Positions 1 through 12,100 of a stretch of DNA of 64,000 nucleotides are shown here, piece after piece. This stretch comes from Varroa destructor (taxonomy: Eukaryota > Arthropoda > Arachnida > Mesostigmata > Varroidae). Positions within the stretch are counted from its first letter, which is position 1, and each line of letters starts with the position of its first letter. A program made the translations under genes and the position numbers. The notes under the pieces are model-generated. The model saw only the letters and a list, made by a program, of their open reading frames with translations, did not search any database and had not been told where the DNA came from. The DNA lies in contig NW_019211457.1 of the NCBI RefSeq assembly GCF_002443255.2, positions 29,536,610 through 29,600,609 of the forward strand, read 5' to 3'.

Positions 1-402
1 TGGGGTATGTATGTAAAATGAATCTAATTAATACAGCTCTAGCAATCTTGTGCGATTGAAATTACGAAAAGACAATTTTACTGGAAGAAACTTTGTTCTC
101 GATGGGGAAATTCAACTTATCAAACTATTCGCCAGTTAGTTTCCATATACCGTAGTAGGTAATAATGTATTTATCTGCTACTTTTAAACAAACGCTGTGA
201 TCTAGGGTCGAACCTGGCGATAGATAGACTTCATTCCGTGCTAAGAGCGAATTGTCTGAATGCCTTACAGCGATAGCGGACGTAAAATTCGAACTTGACT
301 TATACAAATTTAATCGACGTAGTAAAAAAATCAATGCCAAAGCATAACTTGGGCGCTTTACGTGTTGTAGTTTCATTTAAACATAGTTGTGCACGAATAT
401 AC

Positions 403-501
403 AATAAACTATTATTATTACTATTATTATATTTACTAAAGAAATACTAATAAACTATTATTATTACTATTATTATATTTACTAAAGAAATACTAATAAA
501 C
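403..501. repeat. 46-bp tandem repeat, about 2.15 copies
   Basis: The 46-bp unit at 403-448 is repeated exactly at 449-494, and the first 7 bases of a third copy follow at 495-501. The unit is AT-rich and itself contains ATT/TTA trinucleotide runs. Perfect identity between the copies indicates a recent tandem duplication, probably by replication slippage or unequal exchange. Confidence 0.95.
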
Positions 502-2339
502 TTCCGTTATTTTGGTGTATCCGGTTATTGCTACTAGGAATATTGTTAACTTGCATACCCGATATAAACTTGTGACCTGCGTAAATGGCCCGCCATTCAC
601 AAAAAATCGGGAAGGTGTCCTTTTTGCCAATTTCACGGTTCTAACTGCTTTTTATCTCAAGGCATCAAATGTGCAAAGAAATGTTTAAAAAAAAAAGCAG
701 AACTATTGAAAAGTAATAATAGGAGATATAAAAATAAAGAAAAACAAAAGCTATAGGGTGGTGTTTAAGGATTCCAGTAAGTTGGAGAGGAAATGGACCC
801 AGGTAGCCATTCATGAAATACACGGACATACTTGGATTGTACAATATTTTCAGAACATTCTATTATATATAGTATACGAAGTTGAAGTACAGTTGTTCTG
901 ATTATTCTTAGTATTGCTAGGATCTGAGCCGGAAGGGCTAGCTCTTTGTCCGTGACAAGGTATAAGTTTCATTATCTCTCTGGATATTCAGTTCCATTAA
1001 ACTGGTAAGTATTTTTATTGTCGTTCTGTTCTTCGTGAGTATCTGTTACCGATCCGCAATGATATTTCTCAGCCTGTCATTTTAATTTAAGATAATGCGC
1101 GTTTAACATACAAAAACCTCAAAGTAGAAAAGTATCTCTTTCAGCCGAAACAGTTCTTCATTGTTGCGCTTCCCCTTGAGCATTTTTGTTGCATGATACA
1201 TTTAACACTTCTTATCATCCTGACGCCCTTACTCAAGCTAGTATTTTCCTTTGTGCTTCCTGCTCTTCGTGTATTGGATACCTCCAGGCCTCAATTCCCG
1301 TAATAGTCAACTATATTGCCGATACATGCCTGTAAAGACGTAGTTGTTAACGATATTCAGTATTTGTTAGCATATATGGCTTAAGCTGACAGGGCGCTGC
1401 ACAATTGTGTTCGTACAGGAGACCTATTCTCAGGTCTTTATGTTCTCATTTAGTCTTTCTCCCATCGTTGCCCAATCGGTTTCACCTGTTAGCTCATATT
1501 TCTAAGCGAACAAAAAGTACCAACGCGTTAACACCAACAAGGTTATATCGGTTTGTCCATGCGGTTGCATGGGCCCCTGCAGAAGCTTTCTGTGTGCATA
1601 TGCCTCAAGCAGCTCCTGCTTCGTAGCGATCTCCACGAGGCGTTAACTGCAGAGTATTCAGAAAAAGGGGCCGCCCCTTTTATAGCCAAGATGAGCGGCT
1701 CGATCCGTTTATACCTCTGCCCTTAAGCTTCTGCGTCAGCCGGATATGTTCCGCAGCTATCGCCGTGTGCAATCCTTATGTCTTTATGTGTTTTGTTCAG
1801 TGTAAATCCCATTATATGGGAAGAATCGGCTAATTGTGTGTCCGCTTTTCTGTGTGTTTGAGCTTCTAGATAATTAGGAGTATGCGGTAAATGCTCGCCA
1901 GAACTGTTTCACCGGCGGTGTTGCCTGACTTCTAACGTTTTTCCACTTTCATCTCCGATAAACCAAAGCGACTGTCGGAGACTCCCTAAAGCATTGTTAC
2001 AACCAACTGCCGCCATTCTTGGTGGACACATATTGTTGACCCACATTGTTGCTTTAGCTGCGTGAACACACACTTGGGTTAACCCAATCTTCTTTTCAGC
2101 CGAATTGATTGACCACCATTGCGCCCACTGCTGCCACTCAACTATATGCATAGCTATACCAGTCATGTATAACTATCTTGGGCTTGACAAACTGCAGCGG
2201 CATAGTCCCGGGCATCTGTGGATCACCTTTACCACGCACTTCGCCGCAAGAAAAATCTAATTACAGTCAACTTCTTGGCTTCATACAGGTCGAAAAAAGA
2301 CTATATATAGGATTGTGGAAATAGTATCGACCATTTTGC
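502..2339. other. No gene supported
   Basis: Only short open frames occur here. The stretch at about 1400-1780 is slightly GC-richer, and a minus-strand frame at 1909-2166 is unusually rich in Trp and Met. Neither shows a recognisable domain. Confidence 0.6.
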
Positions 2340-3140
2340 AGCCGAAATTAAAGCAGATAAATATCTATAATATTAGACATCGTAATACAGGTAAAATAAT
2401 ATCGTTACTCTAAATATACGTTATTTTTCTGCTAATATGTCACTATAGATCTTCTCTAGTTTTACGGCAAAGTATTATAACAACACCATTTAGGAAGTGC
2501 TGCAAGGACTGAAACAGATGATAATCTGATTTGATTTATATGGCTAATGTATTCAAATTTTCTCAATTTTAGCCGAGTGACTAACTACTTTTGTGCCCCG
2601 ATATTGTCATGGCGCAAGATAAGGCCCTCTTCGTTCATAAATTTCGATCGATTTATGGCTTTATGGCTTGTTGTAATCTTAATGAATGTTGATAGCCGAG
2701 GTTAAAATCAGTTGTTTTGCTAGACGGCAGCATTCATGATGTAGAATTCCTTTCCAATCCCACCAAACACGTAACGGGTGTTTAGTGAAAATCAGCCTGG
2801 ACTTTGCCACAGATTGTGGAGCATCTTTTTTATTCTTACATTACCATCGTATGTGGTCTACATTTTATCACCGGTGATCAACAGCTTTGTAGACACGTTT
2901 TTGTAAAGTTCCGCGGATATAAATAAGATCGAGTAAATTTCTTTTGCGTCAACAAACATTCAATTTCTTTAAAGCTCTTAGTAGCAGATGTTTAGTTGGC
3001 GACATCATAGCTCACGACTTGCCCAACCTTCGCAGTAATTTCATCAGCTTTTTTTTTATACTTAGTGGACTACTCCGAAAGACAGCATCCTTAACACAAA
3101 ATTTTTTAAAATTAAAACTATGGTTTTTAGGTATTCGTGT
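2340..3140 (-). mobile_element. Mariner element remnant, ends not found
   Basis: This is the minimum stretch attributable to the mariner insertion around the transposase pseudogene. A complete element is typically about 1.3 kb with roughly 28-bp terminal inverted repeats and a TA target duplication. I could not find matching terminal repeats near 2280-2340 or 3400-3600, and the first part of the transposase (before the helix-turn-helix block) is not recognisable. The element is therefore either truncated at its 5' end or too diverged to delimit by eye. Confidence 0.7.
2400..3105 (-). pseudogene. Decayed mariner (Tc1/mariner superfamily, DD34D) transposase
   Basis: Reading the minus strand from high to low coordinate gives mariner transposase blocks in the correct order, in shifting frames. 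Around 3048-2995 the stretch ADEITAKVGQ...SYDVAN resembles the N-terminal helix-turn-helix region. Positions 2881-2861 read LITGDKM, matching the ITGDE block with the first catalytic Asp. Positions 2768-2733 read VWWDWKGILHHE, a mariner hallmark. Positions 2617-2591 read LRHDNIGAQ, the HDNARPH block with the second Asp. Positions 2529-2486 read SDYHLFQSLQHFLNG, the APSDYHLF block with the third Asp. Degraded C-terminal sequence continues to about 2400. Asp codons 1 and 2 are 261 nt apart. Asp codons 2 and 3 are 82 nt apart, whereas an intact DD34D enzyme needs 105, so about 23 nt is missing. Several internal stops occur. The enzyme would cut and paste its own element at TA sites, but this copy cannot encode it. 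The family call is confident; the exact ends are not. Confidence 0.9.
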
Positions 3141-6100
3141 TTTTATCGTAATCAAATGGTAAAATGTGGCAATTTTTTAGCGACAATTAAATCTGTGTAC
3201 GAGACGTTCTACGTTTAATTTGAATAAAAGCATTCCAGCAATGTTAGCGCATCTGCTACTGGCAAGTCCTAGATGACGCGAACGACGACCCGAAGTGATT
3301 AGGATTACGTGACATATGTATATACTATAAAGTCTATACTAAGCGGAACATCGCTCAATATTTTACTCAAAACAAAAAAAAAAACGTATGCAGAATAACT
3401 AGGATTGTTTTTAAAACTGCTGGAAGCATTGTTCCAGCTGTTATCACTTCCAGTATTACCGTAACTATATTCCAGATGGCCAGTTCCATTTGGTCCAGCC
3501 TGGCGTGCCTCGTCGAGACTAGATCGTGCAACAAAGCATGACGACACCAGCTGTTGTTGCCTCTATGGTGGATGTTATAGTTGTTCCTATTGTCTAAAAA
3601 CCCCGTTGGCGTTAGAGAAAATTTCCACTGCGAAGAGCGCTGCTGCAAGTTTGCATTGGAAACATTTCATCTTTCGAACAGTGTGAGATAATAGTAAAAT
3701 TTCATAATTTATAAATTAATAATAAAGCAATCGGCGTTTTGTAGGAGAAAAAGCGAACATTGAGCGATTTTGACTCTGGGTTGTACGAAGTAGATTTTGG
3801 GGGGTTAGCAACAGGAATAGGGATAAATTGCTATAAGAATTATTGAGGCATTGTACGGATAGTCTTTGACTGAGTGTCGCGTGATGTAAATTTTCAATTG
3901 CTTTGAAATCGTTTCATTAACATGTGCTTTGCTAACTTCATTAGCGGCTGTACTTGGCAGTACGAATCCGAAACTTTGAGGAGAGATGCCAATTGATGTC
4001 GGATCAAGTCGGAGAACGAAGTTTATTTTGCTGAGGAAAAGTTTATACAATTGTGTGACATGTTTGTTGGCACAGAAATTTTATAGCATTGCGACCTGAC
4101 TGTGAGTATCATGACAGAGTAGAGTTTAATATTAATAAGCGCACAGATACAAACTAAGAAAGGTAAAAAATATAAACAAACATCTTATTTTTTATATAAG
4201 GAAAAAATCAACAAAAAGATTTCAATATGTGCCAGTAAAATCGGACAATATAAACAACCAACCAGCCTTAACTGCCGTACGAAGCCACTATTGATTTGGG
4301 CCTATTTTAATCGTCTGTAGTTACGTTTCTTGCAAAGGTTACCCATTGAAAAATTATTCTATGACGCTGTGTTTTACAATATAATGCCGCGCTGCGTTAC
4401 AAGATGCTTCTTTTAAGTATAGTCAGCAAACTTGAAATTTAGATCAAGCTATGGTGGCAGAGGCAAAATTGTCAGTGATTTATGATGAAACAATTAGGGA
4501 AGGATATAAGAAAATTAATGAGGCATAATAAAATAAGCTTCTTTATTGGTGCAAACTAAGTAGTATTTGTTTGTATTGCATAGTGATCCTTATTTTTTTA
4601 TTTTATTTACATTTAACGTGAATTTTAAAATCCGGGTTAAAGCGAACTTATATGGGCTGGAGTAACCATCACCTACAGATATGTCTCGTTCCCTATAACT
4701 TTGTCGATCGTATTCTATTTTTCGGCTATATTTTCAAGACTGTGAAGTTTGAGAGCTTCCAAAATGCGCTAGCTGTAAAAACGTTCATAATTGATTACTA
4801 ATCATTGTCACTTACAAAGTCTTATTAATTTCATACGTTTTATAAATATTGAGTACATTTTTCTAGTATGACTATACTAGTACTATACTGTAAGAAAATG
4901 TTTTTGATATAAAAAAAAAAAATAATTTTCTTAGGACTGTTCAACATCGGTAATTTTGGAGTGCGCTGTACAACTCTTCATTGTGTTATACGATAAAAAT
5001 GGATTAAGACGTAGATTCTTAATGTTAAAACTCGAGCGACTATCTTATCGTTTCTTTTGGAAACAAAGGTCTTTCCGTTGACTATTGATTGGTATAATCT
5101 ACATAGGACGAAAAAAAGGGTGCGCGAGACAACGATGCCAAAAATAAAAACAAGCATAGCTGTCGCTATGTTTTTACACTTCGACTTTAGCTTCCATAGT
5201 GCACATTGTACTAGTTTCTATTATTACACAACGTAGTTTGTATCCTCTGGCCGTAGGCGATTATAGAAGAAGCTACGTTACATAAGAAGATGGGTCAGAT
5301 CGATAACGCCAAGTCCACCAAAGTTCGTGATGATTTTCTCGCATTTTTCGTCTGCTCCTTCCTTTAATTGAATCTGTGAAATTGTTTCTAGAAACAAAGA
5401 TTCTACCATAAGAAAAACTCTGCCATCCGGCAATGATACAGACCCGCTTCTCCGAAAAAGCTAGGGTGGATGGGCCTTTATAAAGCCTGTTCACTTTCTC
5501 GGTACAACAGCAGGTGTACAAGCATAGATAACGTAGAATAACTATGTTCTGGGCAATGCTTGACGAAGTCGACAAAGCCGTCGAAGGCCGACGCATGCCA
5601 GAGGTATAATGCTTTGTTTATTAATCCAGCTTCAACTAACGCACAGTGAATGTGGGCTTACGCGTATTAAAATTTACTATTAGAGGCCTGCACGATTTGT
5701 TTCTGGTAAATTAGCATGACATCTATCCAATCAACTAGGATTATAGTGGAGTCTTTAAGAATTAATCATTCCGAAATGAACGAGGGTACGTTATTATGGA
5801 ATAGGGTCATTTTGACACCACGTGCAGAAGATACTTCTAGATTTTTAGAAATCATGTACTTCAACTTGATCGTCGACAGTGAACGTCTACACCTTTTGAA
5901 TAAAGACGCCGGCGTTGCAGGGCTCAGATTCGCGTTGATTTTAAAATAGGCAAAGTCAGCCCAACCTTGAATTAAATGCAAAAAAGTTTCTTGGTGTATA
6001 TAAGGTTCTGCATCAAAATTTCCTAGAAAAAACGAACCATTGATTTACGACTTATTTCGAAAATTGATTTCAATTTTCCTAGGAACTCGAAATTCATCTA

Positions 6101-9100
6101 TGTGATCGGATTCCAATGTGTTAGAACAGGCCTCTTGTTCGTGCTACAATAAGCATGAAAAAAAGAAAATACTTTTTTTTGTTTCGCCAATGACCAAAAC
6201 AGAGAATAAACCAATCTGGGTTGATTTGCTTCTATGTATTTATTATCTCGAACAAAAATAATGATATTTAAGCTATATAATTGGCGCATGCTAGCCTAAA
6301 AAACAACAAGCAAGTCAACAAATCAACGGTGTCGTTCGCTGTCTATTTTTTTGGTCAACGTCGTCAATGCATGATTTTACTAAACCGTTTTCGTTATGTA
6401 CAATCGTTAACTTTTAGCCTCAACGTAGGATAGATTCAACTGTTAAGGCTTACTAACGACATGAGCAAAATACATCGAAAGCAAAATAGAAAGTGTTGTA
6501 CTTTCCAACTGCCTCTTTGACCTTTGCTACAGTTTATTGCCAAGCCAATTCATGATGGGAGAAGTAAACTTGAGAAGATCGAAGAAGAACTTTTACAAAA
6601 TGAAAGCGGTCGTCTAGAGACTAGGTATGTTCGGCAGGTCTAAGAACGCAATACAACTTAGTCCTCCGGCCATTTCGCACCCGCTTCCGTATCGCTTAGC
6701 CTTCTACTTTGTGTAGAAATCGATTACGTGTGCTACGCAGGGTAAACCGATGTCGCGAGAACGAACGACCTTTTTGGGAACGAGCGATCAAGAAACGAAG
6801 ATCGCGTTCAACAATACCAACAAGGAATTACCGCTATGCCTATCAACGTAGGCATAGTTCGATGTTAGCCACAGATACGTAAGCCATAAAAGCGGTTTAT
6901 ATAGACGTTTCTGAAAGTTACAACTATGCTAAATGGATGCTATATATATATATAAATGGAAACTATATAATTAACATATGCAGAAACAACAAGTGCACTT
7001 AGAACGGCACTGTGGTCGGTGAGCTTATAGAACTTCGACTGGTCATTATGGCTGGTTTTTGTCAATGGCGAACAGAGGGAACGTCAGAACATCGTCACTG
7101 ATGTCCTTACAGTGGTAAAATATTCATCTATTAGTTTTAGAGAGATGCGAAGTGCTCTAAGCCCGAAGCCCGGCATAGACCTGTTCCGCCCCTTGCCGCA
7201 CGTTAACCGTTTCGAAGCAGTAGTTAATTGCAGTACCGTACGAAGAACTCGATACATTTCATTCAACTTGCCAATTCGTGGTTTGCTTGTAAACGATAAA
7301 ACCCGAAAAAGGACACAAAAATCGAAATCATATCCCAAATGATGTTATAAGACTAACTATACATAGCTCGTCGTCTTCAGGCCTAATCACTCGTGGTGGC
7401 GATAATCGTTTTCCATTATCCACTTAAATTGATTAGCACTTCTGTGTCGTAAGTAAAATTTGTAGTAAGGGTCCCTGATCTCGTTCAAACACAGACCTGG
7501 CCGTTCAACTCACCGTTTCGACGGCCATGTAAATACTAGCTTCATTAAAAAGACCATTTTGAAAATGCCATGTTTACTTATGTAATAACAGATGTCGTTT
7601 TTCAAAGATAACGTATTGCGAATTCACATCAAAGGAGATTTTGTCTTCTTATCTTAAGTAAAATGTGGACCACCTTCTAATTTGAGAACCATTGATTCTT
7701 CCTAGTATGATCTATGGTATATACAAATCAGTTACTTAATTTTACATATGCTGATTACGTTTCTGTTCATACGGCAATGGCAGGCAACCGTTAATGGGGA
7801 ACGCAAGCCTACTGACGTAATTTTCCTCCGCCTAACCATTTGGTACAAGGTATATTTGCGCTCACAATATCATGAGTGGTGAAATAAAATAGTGCTACTC
7901 TTACGCGTCAATAGAAATAACTAAATTTTCTTCGCAATAGATTTAATTGTGATTCTATACGAGTTATAGTAAATCACTCCTTAGGAACTGGAGCTCCCGC
8001 AAATATGTATGCGCACTAAAAGTGGAGCAAAATGAAAAAGAAGACCTGTACATTATGACCTTTATCAGTCTTTTATGAATGCCCCACAAAGAAAAAAGCT
8101 ACATGTAACGTAATAATAACGATTGAAAGGGATCGGCCAGTGTGAATTTGAACAGTAAAAATAAACTAAGAATCCATATAAAAATCAACATCCCAAACTC
8201 GACGCGAACTTCCTTTATATATACCATTCCGTTTAAACAGAAGTGAATATTTGCGATGTTTTCCCAGTCTTGCAAAAAAGATGAGCTGAATATCTGCTAT
8301 ATTGCATTGTGTACGCTTGGGATGAAATGGGTTTTCAACACCCGTTTCCGGGGCAGGACAAGTCTCTCACAACTGTCCTAATAACCTCGAGCAGAATATC
8401 ACCGCGATTGTCAAATTTACTTTGTGACTGATTGTGAAATCTCTAACGTCTGTCGGAGGGCCTTACTTTGAAGCGTCCTCCGGGTGGATAATAACACGAT
8501 ACTGACAACGGCATTGCTGCGTAACAGGCGAACATGACATTTCCCTTCGAAAAATGCCCAAGACTGAGGAGACGTATGCACATATTTTAAAATGAGCAAA
8601 TAATAGGATCATTTCAGAAATATGGGCCGATCCATCTAAGCATAACGCACTTCTTGGCCTGAGCAGCAGGTTCAAATTGGAGCCTTGCTGAAATATTGTC
8701 AGTCTTCGACTTCGTAGAATTTCATAGTTAATGATACTGGACATGTTAGGTTTCAAGGTCGCCTCATTACCTAACTTTATAATTGGTGCTCAGAACATGA
8801 TACGATTTGATAAGCACGAAAGGCGTCAGCTGTACTTTATAAAAAAAATTTTCTTTTATCTCTAGACTAGAAAGATAGTATAGGGACTCTCTTAAACGCC
8901 AGTCAAAAACAGTACGCAGGAACACTTTAAGCTGCTGATAGCGTACCTCATGCTTGAATGCGTGAATTTTCTAAAAAATTTAGGACCATTTGGTCCCAGT
9001 GGCCATTGGATTACAATGTTCCAGCAACATAACACTATAATAATAAAGACAAGGATAGCAAATTGATACATTTGTTCCACACATATAGGTATAGTTTCTT

Positions 9101-12100
9101 TTCACAGTTAGCTTCTATTCGAATTTTTGTGATGCATTGAAAAGCACTGACGCTCATTCATTGTCTAGCGAGCCTTCTAAGCCTGCAGTAGAACACACGA
9201 TAGGCTATGCAAAGTTCCACTTGCGTTCGAAAGACCATCAGCTTTGCTGTTTGTTGTTTAATGATTGTGATCAATTTTCGTTAGATGTACAGAACGAAGC
9301 AAACTATGGTTAGGATTTTAATTTCAAGAACGGGCTCAGTGCTTTCTGTCTTAGCCCTTGCAATCTATAGTCGACTGCAAACTATTCACTCCTACGTTTA
9401 AGGCCAACTCCATCAAGACCTGATATTCAAAGCTTGCCCGTTATGTACTGCTTATTTGAAATGCAACCTCTTAAAGTACGGCGCCTGTGCAACAGATCAG
9501 TAACCCTGTTCCCTGTTCATTAGAAGCATTTTGACATCATCTGTTGTGTTTTTCAAAAAATGGCCTGCACTGATTTAAGTGTTAGAGGGTCAATTAACTG
9601 ATTACAGACGTACGCGAGCCACTCCGTTACCTATTAGCCCGACCGTAGAACTCTTTGAAAAAGGTTTCGTCGCATTTTAAAAACTGAGGGTGAGCATAAA
9701 CCGTTCATCGAACATATATAGTTGAGACCGCAACATAAGAAAACAATATCGACCTTTTCTTACATTTATGCACGCTCACACATTTCTTATTACGAGCTGA
9801 GCAGGCTTTTGGAACGGACTCAAAACAGAAGTTTTTCTTACAGGTGCGGGAATCGCATACCATTCTAGACAGCAGAAAAGACAGCTAGATTAAGTTTACA
9901 AGTTACCGACATGGCTGACAGTTGTATCGCCGTTTGCCCCCGGAAACAACCGTCATGAGCTTAGCGAGGTCAGGAGCTGAATGATTGTTCCAGTCAAAGG
10001 GGCAAAGGTAAATAGGCCGGAAACTCATTTGCAGGCAAAGACCTCTTGGCGACAGCGAACAGTGTTCACTTGTATGATGCATTCGTGCTCCGAAGGATGT
10101 GAACCCACTTTTGAGATTCGCGCCCATGCCTACGGGAGAAAATGTCGAACAGTAAATTAACACGATTTATACAACAGCGTCTACAATCTTGTAGCTATTT
10201 TCTGCGCATCTGCAAAATGTCGACACTGAAAGGTTCGATGTATCTTGCCGTCTCGCAGAATTAAGACAGATTTGCATATGGCCAGCTGGAATTCGTCAAT
10301 GGCCGTATAATATGTGCCGTGTAACATAGCCTTTACCTCGGGTACCAAGCTGTTCTCGTATAGTCTGTGCTGTCATGTGTACAAAGGAAGTCCTTAGTTT
10401 TTTTTTTAACTTAGTTCTTACTGTAACAGGTTGTTAAGGAAAGTGCCTCCTTTCATATTTGTAAAAGAGATCCACTGAATCTGGAGCTGGAGGACCTCAT
10501 TCGACGCTGTTAGCTCATGTCGAGTTGTTTGCTTTGCCTATTCTTTCTATGGCAATTATTAAGGTCATACGAATAGATAATCGCTTGCACTTGCCTGGCT
10601 GAATATTTCAGTGCGAAGTTGATCACCGTCTATGTCTTTCTAGGAAGTATATATATATTATAAATGTAGTACGGTCCTCCCGTAGAATGCGGTTCCGATC
10701 GCTCAATGCCATACTGTTCATTTGTGATACTGGAAAACAAAGCAAATATTTAGGCTGTGAAAATTGGAAACAATGGATTTGACGTCTCCGTTTCTCTTTG
10801 TTCCGCTATATCTATTTTTCGTTTTTCCACTTGTCCATATTCGATTTCGCGCTTGTATTCGATCGTGTTATAGCCGTCGTCCTTTACTATTCTATCAGAC
10901 AACGACGAACGTCAGAAGCATGCAAGCAAGCAACCGATAGCAACACCGCCCGTTGGCAACAACGCAAGGCGGATCATGGCGCAGACGAAATGCGCGTTAA
11001 AACCTCAGGTATTACGGTGTCCTTGGAGTCAGCTTTGCCCCAGCGAACGCAAGGCTTAAGCCGTAACGTCCGTTCATGGGCGAACATTATGCAACAGGAC
11101 CGGGTCAAATCATATTGACACCATCCGTATGACCGGCCCGCCGGTCTAGCTCGATTGTCTTCTTGTTTCAAGTGTTCGACGGACGTTTTGATGACGGAGC
11201 AATTTGCCAGGCTCAAGAAACAACAGTAGAAACAACAATAACAATAAAAACTATGAGAAGATTAGCGGATGACAAGACAACCCCCAGGCTCAAAATAGGT
11301 GCAGTAGACGTGGGTGAGAAGAATAAACAATGCAAATAAGATGATAGGAGGTAACAACAAAAACGCAAAAAAACTAGAAAGTGATATCGAAGAAAAATAT
11401 ACTATGAAAAGGTCCTTGAAAGAATACGTTTATTACGTGAATCAGTGCTGACACCGGCTGGGCCGTTGGTTTTTATGAATGGTTGAACATGATCAATACT
11501 TTAATGGCTACTGGTATGTACATGTACCGTAAACATAATTATAACGTTGGATCGAGCAAGTAACACACGGATACCTCCTACGTAACATATGTATGGTCAA
11601 GACGATTTTTTTTCTGTAGATTAGTTAAACCTTTTGTGGAGGTGCCAAATTGACCTCGAGGACGCGGTACTCCTGCTTGTACTTATTCTTGGGTTTGTAT
11701 TTCTCTATAATCATTAAATAAATTAGCTCCCTATTTGTCTAGAACTACTGTTTGTAAGATGGTGCCCTTTTTTCAAACATTTTCGGGTCAATCCTATAGA
11801 GATTTTCCTACGAAGACCACATGCAAGTAAACACTGTTCTATTGGGATACGATACAACGATAGCCGTAGCGTTACAGTATACAGAAATGAATAGATGAAA
11901 GACCATTATTCTTTACGGAATATGCTGAATTAGAGCAACAACACTGGGTCGGATAAGATGATTTTTCGTCACCCCAAAATATTTCTAAACGAAAGTAACT
12001 CTCTTGTCGGAAATGCTAAGCCCCCAATCGCAGTGTTGCTCTCACCCTGTTCTGGTCTTATAATCCAATGTGGACTTCTTAGATCCGTAAAATCTGCATA

